A DNA stretch of 64,000 bases from positions 682,001 through 746,000 of the forward strand of contig NZ_PZZL01000001.1 of assembly GCF_003046185.1 (NCBI RefSeq), in the 5' to 3' direction. Both the position numbers and the translations under genes were made by a program. The notes below the pieces were generated by a model. It did no database searches, was not told the origin of the DNA, and saw only the letters and a program-made list of their open reading frames with translations. Below are positions 25,158 through 33,369 of this stretch, piece by piece. This DNA comes from Phreatobacter oligotrophus (GTDB lineage Bacteria > Pseudomonadota > Alphaproteobacteria > Rhizobiales > Phreatobacteraceae). The first letter of the stretch is position 1. Every line of letters starts with the position of its first letter.

Positions 25158-26330
25158 TCAGGCGGTGGCCAGCTTGCGGAACTTGTTGGACCGCTTCGGG
25201 TGCCACCACTTGCCGCCGATGACCGTTCCCTCGGAGACGATCTTCTTGTCGCCGATCAGGTGCTCGCCGACCACGTCGACATAGTCGAACTTGCCGTCCT
25301 TGATCGTGAGGATGGTGGCATCACCCACGGACCCCGGCTTCAGCGTGCCGAGTTCGGGGCGCTTCAGCGCCATGGCGGCATTGACCGTGGAGGCGGCGAT
25401 GACCCGGTCCAGCGGCATGCCCATACACAGGAACTTCGACAGCGTCGTCACCTGGTCGAAGGCCGGCCCCTCGATGCAGAGCGTGTGGACATCGGAGGAG
25501 ATGACGTCCGGCTCGAAGCCGCCGGCCAGCATGGCGCGCGTCGTCTTGAACGAGAACGAGCCCTTGCCGTGGCCGATGTCGAAGATGACGCCCTTCTTGC
25601 GGGCGGCGATGACCTCGGGCTTCACCGCCCCTTGCGCGGTGCAGGGGGCGTTGGGGAAGGGGCGGAAGGCGTGGGTCAGCACGTCGCCCGGGCGCAGGCG
25701 GCCGATGACATGCTCATAGGACGGCGGCGGGTGGTCGATATGGGCCATCAGCGGCATGCCCACCTCGTTCGCGACCTGCAGCGCCATGTCGAGCGCCGCC
25801 TCGCCATTGGTGCCGGAGGAGTTGCGGCCGACACGCACCTTGATGCCGACGATCAGGTCGCGGTTCTCGTCGGCGACGCGGGCGCAGTCCGCCGGGTTCA
25901 GCATGTCGATCTCGCGGCTCTCGCCGACCATGACCTTCTTGTCGAAGCCGTAGATGCCGGCATGGCTGACATGGAGATAGGCGAGGATGCGCACCTGGCT
26001 CTTCTCGATGACGTGCTTGCGGAAACCCATCCAGTTGCCCGGACCCGCGGACCCCGTGTCGATCGCGGTGGTGACGCCGGAGGTGCGGCAGAACTCCTCG
26101 GCGTCGATGCCGAGCGAGGTGCCGCCCCAATAGACGTGGGTGTGCAGGTCGATGAGGCCGGGGGTGACGATATAGCCGGAGACGTCGCGGATCTCGGTGC
26201 CGGCATCCGGTTTCAGGTCCTTGCCCACCGCCGCCACCTTGCCGCCGGCGAAGGCGACGTCGCGGATGCCGTCGATCTTCTGCGAGGGGTCGATCACCCG
26301 GCCGCCGCGCAGGATCAGGTCGAAGGTCAT
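25158..26330 (-). CDS. Dihydroorotase-like amidohydrolase/deacetylase
   Basis: A 390-residue metal-dependent amidohydrolase of the subgroup annotated as amidohydrolase/deacetylase family metallohydrolase. Metal ligands can be placed: HTH in GLIDLHTHVYWG, the bridging lysine in VGIKVRVG, histidines in MAHIDHPP and VLTHAF, and the aspartate in ISSDVH. The N-terminal beta-sandwich start FDLILRGGRVIDP is standard. The substrate is a cyclic amide or N-acyl compound; hydantoin or dihydropyrimidine opening is possible but unproven. A GGAG precedes the ATG. It is divergent from a creatininase-family gene, with 123 bp between the starts. Confidence 0.87.
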   Translation of the reverse strand: MTFDLILRGGRVIDPSQKIDGIRDVAFAGGKVAAVGKDLKPDAGTEIRDVSGYIVTPGLIDLHTHVYWGGTSLGIDAEEFCRTSGVTTAIDTGSAGPGNWMGFRKHVIEKSQVRILAYLHVSHAGIYGFDKKVMVGESREIDMLNPADCARVADENRDLIVGIKVRVGRNSSGTNGEAALDMALQVANEVGMPLMAHIDHPPPSYEHVIGRLRPGDVLTHAFRPFPNAPCTAQGAVKPEVIAARKKGVIFDIGHGKGSFSFKTTRAMLAGGFEPDVISSDVHTLCIEGPAFDQVTTLSKFLCMGMPLDRVIAASTVNAAMALKRPELGTLKPGSVGDATILTIKDGKFDYVDVVGEHLIGDKKIVSEGTVIGGKWWHPKRSNKFRKLATA

Positions 26331-26453
26331 GGAAGGCTCCGCTAGCTGTGGACGGTCGGATGGGCCCGTTGCCGCATCCCGTCGGGGGCGTCAGATTGCG
26401 CGGCGGGCAGCGGCTTGCCAACAGCCGCGACATGAGAATTGCGGAGACCTCCC

Positions 26454-27251
26454 ATGCCGGCGCGCCACTGGGGTGACCTGAAGACCACGGACTTCGACCG
26501 GCTGGACCCCGCGACCACCGTCGCCATCCTGCCGCTCGCCGCCATCGAGCAGCACGGACCGCACCTGCCGGTCTCCACCGACACCTCCATCATGCAGGGC
26601 ATGATCGAGACCGCCTTCCCGCTGGTCGGTGACGGCGTCACCGCGCTCTTCCTTCCCATCGAGGCCGTGGCGAAGTCCAACGAGCACCTCCATTCCAAGG
26701 GCACGCTGACGCTCTCGGCCGAGACGGTGCTGCGCGGCTGGATCGAGATCGGCGAGAGCGTCAAGCGCGCCGGCATCTCCAAGATCGTGCTGCTGACCTC
26801 CCACGGCGGCAATCTCGATCCGATGCGGGTGGTGGCGCGCGAGTTGCGGGTGCGCTTCGGCCAGCTGGCGGTGGTCACCAGCTGGACCGCCTTCGGCCGC
26901 CCGCCCGGTCTCTATGGCGATCTCGACATCAAGCACGGCATCCATGGCGGCGATGTCGAGACATCGCTCATGCTGCATTTCCGCCCGGACCTCGTGGACA
27001 TGGCCCACGCCAAGCTCTTCGAGCCCATCATGGTGTCGATGGAGAAGGAGTTCACCTATCTCCGCCCGACCGTGAACCACGCCTTCGGATGGATGGCCCA
27101 GGACATCCACCCCGACGGCACGGCGGGCGATGCCTCGCTCGCGACCGCCGACAAGGGCAAGGCGACGGCGGCCTGGCAGGCTGGCGAATTCGTCAAGCTG
27201 CTCGACGACATGGCCCGCTTCGACATCAGGCGCCTCTACAAGGCGACCTGA
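26454..27251 (+). CDS. Creatininase-family amidohydrolase
   Basis: A 265-residue member of the creatininase/FAPy-hydrolase/MftE superfamily. The family's metal-site motifs are seen: ILPLAAIEQHGPHLPVSTD, the SHGGN loop, and GIHGGDVETS corresponding to the canonical HAGxxETS block. Such enzymes open cyclic amides such as creatinine or act on formamidopyrimidines. The ATG at 26454 is taken because GGAGA stands seven bases upstream; an in-frame TTG 15 bases earlier is less likely. It is divergent from the dihydroorotase-like gene, and the two may belong to one pathway for a cyclic urea or amide. Confidence 0.85.
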   Translation: MPARHWGDLKTTDFDRLDPATTVAILPLAAIEQHGPHLPVSTDTSIMQGMIETAFPLVGDGVTALFLPIEAVAKSNEHLHSKGTLTLSAETVLRGWIEIGESVKRAGISKIVLLTSHGGNLDPMRVVARELRVRFGQLAVVTSWTAFGRPPGLYGDLDIKHGIHGGDVETSLMLHFRPDLVDMAHAKLFEPIMVSMEKEFTYLRPTVNHAFGWMAQDIHPDGTAGDASLATADKGKATAAWQAGEFVKLLDDMARFDIRRLYKAT

Positions 27252-27256
27252 CGTCC

Positions 27257-28075
27257 TCAGCCCACGAGATCGTCTGAATCGACGCGGTGCAGGTCGAAGG
27301 CGAAGATCCGCGTCGCGGCTTCGGCCCTCTGGAAGGCGAGATCATAGGCCTTCCAGCGCACGTCGCGGACCTGTCCGGCATGGAAGGTTGCCACCGCATG
27401 GCCGCCGATCGTCTCGTGCGAGAGGAGGACGCCGCGCAGGATGCCCTCCATGCGGTCCGACACCCGGCTGAACAGCTCGACGGCATTCTGGCGGATGATG
27501 AGCTTGCGCTCGCGGATGTTGAGGAACTTCAGGAAGGGCGGGTTGCAGTTGAGGATCGTGCCGTCGCGCGCCAGAACCAGCATGCAGCTGGTTGATTCCG
27601 CCACCAGCGTGTCGAGGCTGGAGCGCAGCGCCTGGACCATGCCGGCCTGGCGCGCCTCGCGGTCGCAGGACCGGTAGAGGCCGATCACCACGGGATGGCC
27701 GTGGATCCGGCGCAGCACGCAGACCGATTCGATCTCGAGGCCGCTCTGGTCGAGGTCATCGAACCGGAACCGGACAGGCCCGGAATGCCCCAGGTCGATG
27801 GCTTCCTTGAGGTGGCCGCGGAAGGTCGCGGAATCCGCGTCATTGGCCTGGCGGAGCAGATCGGACAGCGTCGCCCGCACCACGAGGGCCGCACCGGTCG
27901 GGCTCACCCGTTCCCAGCGCACGGCCTCCGTCTTCAGGTCGATCGACCAGCTGTGGATGCCGAGGCGGGAGAGAAGTTCGCTGTGCCGCTCCTGGTGCGC
28001 GTCGGGCTCCGGCGCGAGCGGCGGGGCGGCAACGATCGGCGGGTCGGACTGCGCGGCAACGAGCATCAGGGACAT
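27257..28075 (-). CDS. PAS-fold sensor-like protein of unknown output
   Basis: A 272-residue soluble protein with two weak PAS-like regions. The first (about 30-135) has LGIHSWSIDLKTEAVRWERVSP; the second (about 155-245) has TSCMLVLARDGTILNCNPPFLKFLNI, a typical PAS core. No HTH, kinase, GGDEF or EAL motif is visible, so its output is unknown; it may bind a ligand and a partner protein. An ATG 16 codons earlier (28123) is possible. It lies convergent with the creatininase gene and upstream on the same strand are two PAS-PAS chemoreceptors, so it may feed the same chemotaxis signalling. Confidence 0.62.
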   Translation of the reverse strand: MSLMLVAAQSDPPIVAAPPLAPEPDAHQERHSELLSRLGIHSWSIDLKTEAVRWERVSPTGAALVVRATLSDLLRQANDADSATFRGHLKEAIDLGHSGPVRFRFDDLDQSGLEIESVCVLRRIHGHPVVIGLYRSCDREARQAGMVQALRSSLDTLVAESTSCMLVLARDGTILNCNPPFLKFLNIRERKLIIRQNAVELFSRVSDRMEGILRGVLLSHETIGGHAVATFHAGQVRDVRWKAYDLAFQRAEAATRIFAFDLHRVDSDDLVG

Positions 28076-28196
28076 GAAAGCGCCCTTTCGATCACCCGAT
28101 CCTCGCGCAAACCCATAAAACAATGCGAAAAGAAGACGACCAACGAAGACTGAATCGTTGACCTGTCCGGCGGTGAAGCCGCGTTGACGGATCGCC

Positions 28197-29672
28197 TCAC
28201 GCGAGGCGCCGGGCGGCTTCGCGCAGATCCGCCGTCGCGGCGTTGATGTCGGAGGCCGTCGCGGCGATGGTTCCCATGCGGCCGGAGATCGCCCTCACGC
28301 CCTCGGCGGCGACGCGCATGTTCGACGACATCTCGGTCGTCACCGCATTCTGCTCCTCGACCGCGCTCGCGATCGTCGTGGAAATCTCATTGATCCGCAG
28401 GATTGTCGCCGAAATCTCGCCGATGGCGCCGACAGCGCCCTCGGTGGAGGCCTGCACGGAGGCGATCTGGGCGCCGATCTCTTCCGTCGCCCGCGAGGTC
28501 TGACCGGCGAGCTGCTTCACCTCCTGGGCGACGACCGCGAAGCCGCGGCAGGCTTCGCCCGCCCGTGCCGCCTCGATCGTGGCGTTGAGCGCCAGCAGGT
28601 TGGTCTGGCCGGCAATGCCGTTGATGATCTGCACCACGTCGCCGATCCGCGCCGCGGCGGCCGAGAGTCCGGTGACGATGTCGCCGGTGCGCGCCGCCTG
28701 GTCGACCGCGCCGCGGGAGATCTCGCGGGCGCTGGCCACCTGGCGGCTGATCTCGCCGACCGACGTGGCGAGTTCTTCCGCCCCGGCCGCGACCGCCTGG
28801 ACATTGCCGGAGGTCTGTTCGGAGGCGCTGGCGACCTCTGTCGCTTCGTCCTGGGCGACCGAGACGGAACGGGCGATCCCGGCAAGGCCGCCGCTGATCG
28901 TCTGCTGGGCTGCCTCGCGGCGTTCGCTCTCCTCGACCTCGCGCGTCACGTCGGAAGCGAACTTCACGACCTTGAAGGGCTTGCCGTTCATGTCGAGGAT
29001 CGGATTGTAGGAGGCCTGGATCCACACCGTGCGGCCGCCCTTGCCGAAGCGGCGGTAGCGGCCCGCCTGGAAGGTCCCGCGGGCAAGAGCCGCCCAGAAG
29101 GCAGCGTAGTCCGGGCTGCGCGCCTCGTCCGGATCGACGAAGAGGCGGTGATGCCGGCCGACGATCTCGTTCTCCTGATAGCCCATGGCGGCGAGGAAAT
29201 TGGCATTGGCCGAGAGGATCGTGCCGTCGAGGGAGAAGGCGATGACGGCCAGGGCCTTGTGGAGGGCCTCGAGCTGGCCCTCGATCTCGGCATTGCGCAG
29301 CTTCTGCGCCGTCACGTCGGTGGCGAATTTGACGACGCGGTAGGTCCGTCCGCTGCGGTCACGCATGGGATTGTAGGAGGCCTGGATCCAGACCTCGCGG
29401 CCATCCCGGCCGATGCGGCGAAACTCGGCCACCTTGTACTCGCCGGCGGCAAGGCTCGCCCAGAAGGATCGGTAATCCGCGCTTTCGCGCTCTTCCGGCG
29501 CCACGAACATGGCGTGATGGCGTCCGCGGATGTCTTCGAGGCGATAGCCGAGCGTGGCGAGGAAGTTGTCGTTGGCGGTGACGATCGTGCCATCCGGCTC
29601 GAATTCGATGACGGCCTGAGAGCGGTCGAGAGCCGCAAGCTTTGCAGCGCCATCGCGGGAAAAGGCAAACAT
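28197..29672 (-). CDS. Soluble PAS-PAS methyl-accepting chemotaxis protein, copy 1
   Basis: A 491-residue cytoplasmic chemoreceptor without membrane segments, in the domain order of BdlA: PAS (about 15-115), PAS (about 137-237), then an MCP signalling domain (about 265-490) with the tip motif [20 protein letters not shown]. Each PAS ends with WIQASYNP..D and VVKFA(S/T)DVT, family-typical. The start at 29672 is chosen because it aligns with the well-supported start of the tandem copy; in-frame ATG 29699 and GTG 29714 are alternatives and none has a good binding site. It may sense redox, oxygen or a ligand through its PAS units. Confidence 0.86.
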   Translation of the reverse strand: MFAFSRDGAAKLAALDRSQAVIEFEPDGTIVTANDNFLATLGYRLEDIRGRHHAMFVAPEERESADYRSFWASLAAGEYKVAEFRRIGRDGREVWIQASYNPMRDRSGRTYRVVKFATDVTAQKLRNAEIEGQLEALHKALAVIAFSLDGTILSANANFLAAMGYQENEIVGRHHRLFVDPDEARSPDYAAFWAALARGTFQAGRYRRFGKGGRTVWIQASYNPILDMNGKPFKVVKFASDVTREVEESERREAAQQTISGGLAGIARSVSVAQDEATEVASASEQTSGNVQAVAAGAEELATSVGEISRQVASAREISRGAVDQAARTGDIVTGLSAAAARIGDVVQIINGIAGQTNLLALNATIEAARAGEACRGFAVVAQEVKQLAGQTSRATEEIGAQIASVQASTEGAVGAIGEISATILRINEISTTIASAVEEQNAVTTEMSSNMRVAAEGVRAISGRMGTIAATASDINAATADLREAARRLA

Positions 29673-29839
29673 GGAGGCAGTCCAGACCCCGGTCGCCATT
29701 GACCGGTTTGACACGTGAAGGTGTCAGGCAGCTTGCGCCCCGGCGCATTTCCCAAAGGTAAATTTACCATCCGCGATGCGACAAATTGTCGTCAAGGTTG
29801 ATGCGGGCCGTGGCGCGGACGGCGCAGCCCGCTCCGGTC

Positions 29840-31312
29840 TCAGCCCAGCGAACGCGAGGCCGCCCTGACCTTCACCGTCGCCTCGTCGATCTCCGCGGTG
29901 GAGCCGGCGATCTCCTTCATGCTGTGCGAGATGGCCTGCACGCCCTCCGCCGCGACACGCATGTTGGAGGACATCTCCGCCGTCACCGCGCTCTGTTCTT
30001 CGACAGCCGTGGCGATGGCGGTCGAGATCTCGCTGATGCGCATGATCGTCCCGGAAATGTCGCCGATGGCGCTCACGGCGTCCTGGGTCGAGGCCTGCAC
30101 GGAGGCGATCTGCGAGGAGATCTCCTCGGTGGCGCGGGAGGTCTGCGTGGCAAGGCTCTTCACCTCCGATGCCACGACCGCAAATCCTTTGCCGGCTTCA
30201 CCGGCTCGCGCCGCCTCGATGGTGGCGTTGAGCGCGAGCAGATTGGTCTGGCCGGCAATGTTGGTGATGAGCTGGACCACATCGCCGATGCGGGCCGCGG
30301 CCGAGGTGAGGCCGGAGACGATCTCGCTGGTGCGCGTCGCCTGGGCGACGGCGCCGGACGAGATTTCCCGGGCATGGGTCACCTGGCGGCTGATCTCGCC
30401 GACCGAGGCGGCGAGCTCTTCAGCGCCGGCCGCGACGGCCTGGACATTGCCGGAGGTCTGGGTGGAGGCGGCGGCGACCTGGGTCGCCTCGTGCTTTGCC
30501 TTGGAGACAGCCTCGCCGATGCCGGTGAGGTCGCCGTCGATCTGCCGCTGCACCTGGATCCGGCGCTCCTGCTCATGGACCTGCGCGGTGATGTCGGTGG
30601 CGAACTTCACGACCTTGAAGGGCTTGCCGTTCATGTCGAAGATCGGGTTGTAGGTGGCCTGGATCCAGACCTCCTTGCCGCCCTTGCCAAAGCGCTTGTA
30701 GCGGGCGGCCTGGAACTCGCCGCGGGCGAGAGCCGCCCAGAACTCGCGATAGGCCGGGCTCCTGACCTCGGTGGGATCGACGAACAGCGAGTGATGGTTG
30801 CCCTGGATCTCGTCGAGGCGATAGCCGACCGTGTCGAGGAAGTTCTGGTTGGCGGTGAGGATGGTGCCGTCCAGCTTGAACTCGATGACCGCCTGCGCCT
30901 TGTGGATGGCCGCAAGCTGGCCCTGCACGTCGGCGTTCATCAGCTTCTGGGCCGTGACATCCGTGGCATATTTGGCGACCATGTAGACCCGGCCGCGCTT
31001 GTCGATGATCGGGTTGTAGGAAGCCTGGATCCAGACCTCCTTGCCGCCTTTGCCGATGCGCTTGTACTCGGCGACCTGATACTTGCCGGCGCGCAAGCCA
31101 TCCCAGAAGGCGCGATAGGCCGCGCCGTCCTTTTCCTCGGGCGCGACGAACATCGAATGGTGCTTGCCGCGGATCTCCTCGAGGCCATAGCCCATGGCGT
31201 TCAGGAAGTTCTCGTTGGCGGTGACGATGGTCCCATCCGGCTGGAACTCAATCACCGCCTGGGAGCGGTCGATGGCGGCAAGTTTGTCGGCTGCAGCGTT
31301 GTGAAACAGCAT
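29840..31312 (-). CDS. Soluble PAS-PAS methyl-accepting chemotaxis protein, copy 2
   Basis: A 490-residue paralogue of the gene at 28197-29672, with the same PAS-PAS-MCP order and very similar sequence (for example [10 protein letters not shown] versus [10 protein letters not shown] at the start and nearly identical tips). The ATG at 31312 follows GGGGGGAA. The two genes are in tandem on the minus strand with 167 bp between, a clear local duplication. The linker between PAS2 and the signalling domain and several loop residues differ, so the copies may have different ligands or partners. No membrane anchor is present. Confidence 0.9.
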   Translation of the reverse strand: MLFHNAAADKLAAIDRSQAVIEFQPDGTIVTANENFLNAMGYGLEEIRGKHHSMFVAPEEKDGAAYRAFWDGLRAGKYQVAEYKRIGKGGKEVWIQASYNPIIDKRGRVYMVAKYATDVTAQKLMNADVQGQLAAIHKAQAVIEFKLDGTILTANQNFLDTVGYRLDEIQGNHHSLFVDPTEVRSPAYREFWAALARGEFQAARYKRFGKGGKEVWIQATYNPIFDMNGKPFKVVKFATDITAQVHEQERRIQVQRQIDGDLTGIGEAVSKAKHEATQVAAASTQTSGNVQAVAAGAEELAASVGEISRQVTHAREISSGAVAQATRTSEIVSGLTSAAARIGDVVQLITNIAGQTNLLALNATIEAARAGEAGKGFAVVASEVKSLATQTSRATEEISSQIASVQASTQDAVSAIGDISGTIMRISEISTAIATAVEEQSAVTAEMSSNMRVAAEGVQAISHSMKEIAGSTAEIDEATVKVRAASRSLG

Positions 31313-31430
31313 GAAATGGTTCCCCCCGGAACATCTGGCCTCGTCGGCGTGCCGCTAGGGAAACCTCCTGGAATTGAAGAGAATCTGAATCGTTATGCCC
31401 GCAAAACCGCGTACTCGGTGACGCAGGGGC

Positions 31431-31511
31431 AACCTTTGGTTCACAGGCACCTGTTATGGTCCAAATGTCGCAGGTTGCGCAGCGCGTGAGCAAACTACAG
31501 TTGCGCAGCGG
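31431..31511. promoter_or_regulatory. Repeats in the divergent MCP/MerR-B12 control region
   Basis: The 271-bp region between the divergent starts contains AACC-TTT-GGTT (31431-31441), a perfect inverted repeat, and an 11-base direct repeat GTTGCGCAGCG at 31475-31485 and 31501-31511 (26 bp apart start to start). CarH-type regulators are known to bind 11-bp direct repeats, so this could be an autoregulatory operator; binding is inferred only. Confidence 0.38.
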
Positions 31512-31583
31512 CTATGCAGGCCGGACAGCGGCGGCAGGAGCCATGCAGCAGAACATGCGGGAATTCGGCCCGAAAGTGACGTC

Positions 31584-32483
31584 ATGAACCGGACAGGGGA
31601 CCGGACAATCGACATTTCGCGGCTGTCTCAGCTGACGGGTGTTCACGTCTCGACGCTGCGCAGCTGGGAAACCCGCCACGGGCTGCTGCGTCCGGCCCGC
31701 TCAAATTCCGGCCATCGGTTGTACAGCGCCGAGGATGTCGAGCGTCTTCTCGTCATCAAAGACCTGCTGGCGCGCGGCAGCCGGCTGCCCGAACTGAAGG
31801 ACCGGTCTCTCGCCGAACTGAAGGCGCTGCACGCCGAGGCGCCGGCCACCGATCCCTTCTCCCGCGATGCGATCCTGCGTCTGGAACAGGCCATCGACGA
31901 GCGCGATGTCGATCGCTTCACGGCGCTGCTGCGGATCACCTTCGCCACTCTTCCCGCATCGGTCTCGGTCGATGTCTTCGCCCATGCCCTCCGCCATATC
32001 GGCCGCCGCTGGGAGGAGGGGGTGATCGGCATCGGCGACGAGCACCGCCTGTCGGCCCGGGCGAGGGACGTTGTGCAGTCGGCAACCCTCGCTCTCGCGC
32101 CGGCCGCCCATCGGCCGCCCATTGCTTTTGCGACCCTGTCGGGCGAGCAGCACGAACTCGGCTTGCTCGCCGGCGCCTTCCTGGCCGCGGCGCTGGGCCA
32201 CGGCATCGTCTATTTCGGCGCCGGCATGCCCGCGGCTGACCTGGCGCGGAGCGTTGGCGATGTCGGTGCGGCGGCGCTGGTTCTCAGCATCGTCCACCCC
32301 GAGGATCGCGAGGCGCTGCGCCGCGATCTCGAAGAGCTCGACGCCCATCTCTCCGTCCACATCCCCGTCTGGATCGGCGCCCATGCCGCCATGCTCGCAG
32401 GCCTCAGGCTTCCCGAGCGCGCGGTGATCATGGGCGGCTACCCGGATCTGCGCCGCCGCCTCAAGCTCACCTTCGGAACCTGA
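31584..32483 (+). CDS. MerR-family cobalamin-binding regulator, CarH/LitR-type light sensor
   Basis: A 299-residue regulator: MerR winged-helix DNA-binding domain (about 8-75, ISRLSQLTGVHVSTLRSWE), a four-helix bundle (about 95-175) and a Rossmann-like cobalamin domain (about 178-299). The hallmarks of adenosylcobalamin photoreceptors are present: Trp143, nine residues, then Glu153-His154 (W-x9-EH), and the B12 lower-ligand motif ExHxxG as Glu188-Gln-His190-Glu-Leu-Gly193. The His154 to His190 distance (36) is close to that in Thermus CarH (35). Such proteins bind DNA as tetramers in the dark and fall apart in light. Targets are not visible here; no carotenoid genes lie nearby. It is convergent with the transglutaminase gene four bases away. 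Confidence 0.88.
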   Translation: MNRTGDRTIDISRLSQLTGVHVSTLRSWETRHGLLRPARSNSGHRLYSAEDVERLLVIKDLLARGSRLPELKDRSLAELKALHAEAPATDPFSRDAILRLEQAIDERDVDRFTALLRITFATLPASVSVDVFAHALRHIGRRWEEGVIGIGDEHRLSARARDVVQSATLALAPAAHRPPIAFATLSGEQHELGLLAGAFLAAALGHGIVYFGAGMPAADLARSVGDVGAAALVLSIVHPEDREALRRDLEELDAHLSVHIPVWIGAHAAMLAGLRLPERAVIMGGYPDLRRRLKLTFGT

Positions 32484-32487
32484 GCGC

Positions 32488-33369
32488 TCAGCCCGCCACG
32501 GGCACCACGTCGACCGCGACGCCAATCTCCTGCTCGCCAGCGGCGATGACGACGCCGCCATTCGGCGCCACGTCGACGAAGTCACGGCCGATGGCCAGCA
32601 CGATGTGGTCCTCGCCGACGATGAGGCCGTTGGTGGGATCGAGCCCCCACCAGCCGAGCTCCGGTCCGCACCAGACCGACACCCAGGCATGGGTGGCGTC
32701 AGCGCCCTCAAGTCGCGGCTGGCCCTTCGGCGGGATGGTGCGCAGGAAGCCCGAGACATAGGCCGCCGGCAGGCCGAGGCCGCGCAGGCCCGAGATCATC
32801 ACATGGGTAAAGTCCTGGCAGACGCCCTTGCGCATGGCGAAGGCCTTGGCCGCCGGCGTCGAGGCGTCGGTCGCCCCCGGCGCATAGGTGAAGTCGGCCT
32901 GGATGCGCTTGGCGAGGTCGAAGGCGGCCTCGAGGATCGGCCGCCCCGGCGGGAAGGAGGCGCTGGCATAGGCGCGGATGGCCGGGTCGCGCGGCACGTA
33001 TGTCGAGGGAAAAAGCGCGTGGACGGGGGAGGTGGCCGACATGTCGGCACTGGCGAAGGCGGTCTCGCGCACCCGCTCCCAGGGCGGGTCCATGCCGGGC
33101 AGGGGGCGGCCCTGTCCCGTCACCTGGACGCGGGCCCGCATGTCGATGACGAGTTCGCGGTGCGGCCGGTCGAGATCGAGAAAGATGCGGCGGTTGCCGA
33201 AGAAGTCGATGTCGTCGCGCCGCTTGGCGGGCGACGGCGAGATCGTCACATCCACCCCGACGACGCGCTGGCCCGGGCGGTCCACGGGCAGGATGCGCAG
33301 CACGTGCTGGGCGAAGACCACGGAGCGCGCATAGCGATAGTCGGTGACCTGGCGCACGTCGTAGAGCAT
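32488..33369 (-). CDS. Transglutaminase-like cysteine peptidase
   Basis: A 293-residue protein with an N-terminal beta-rich bacterial transglutaminase-N domain (about 1-85) and a transglutaminase core. The triad can be placed at Cys184 (KGVCQDFTH), His227 (DATHAWVSVW) and Asp244 (GLDPTNG). Bacterial members usually act as peptidases or amide hydrolases. The ATG at 33369 shares one base with the stop of the ATP-grasp gene (TGATG), so synthesis is coupled; the very long upstream frame is an overlap in another frame. It is the last gene of a three-gene cluster whose chemistry, making and cutting amide bonds, is predicted but not worked out. Confidence 0.9.
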   Translation of the reverse strand: MLYDVRQVTDYRYARSVVFAQHVLRILPVDRPGQRVVGVDVTISPSPAKRRDDIDFFGNRRIFLDLDRPHRELVIDMRARVQVTGQGRPLPGMDPPWERVRETAFASADMSATSPVHALFPSTYVPRDPAIRAYASASFPPGRPILEAAFDLAKRIQADFTYAPGATDASTPAAKAFAMRKGVCQDFTHVMISGLRGLGLPAAYVSGFLRTIPPKGQPRLEGADATHAWVSVWCGPELGWWGLDPTNGLIVGEDHIVLAIGRDFVDVAPNGGVVIAAGEQEIGVAVDVVPVAG

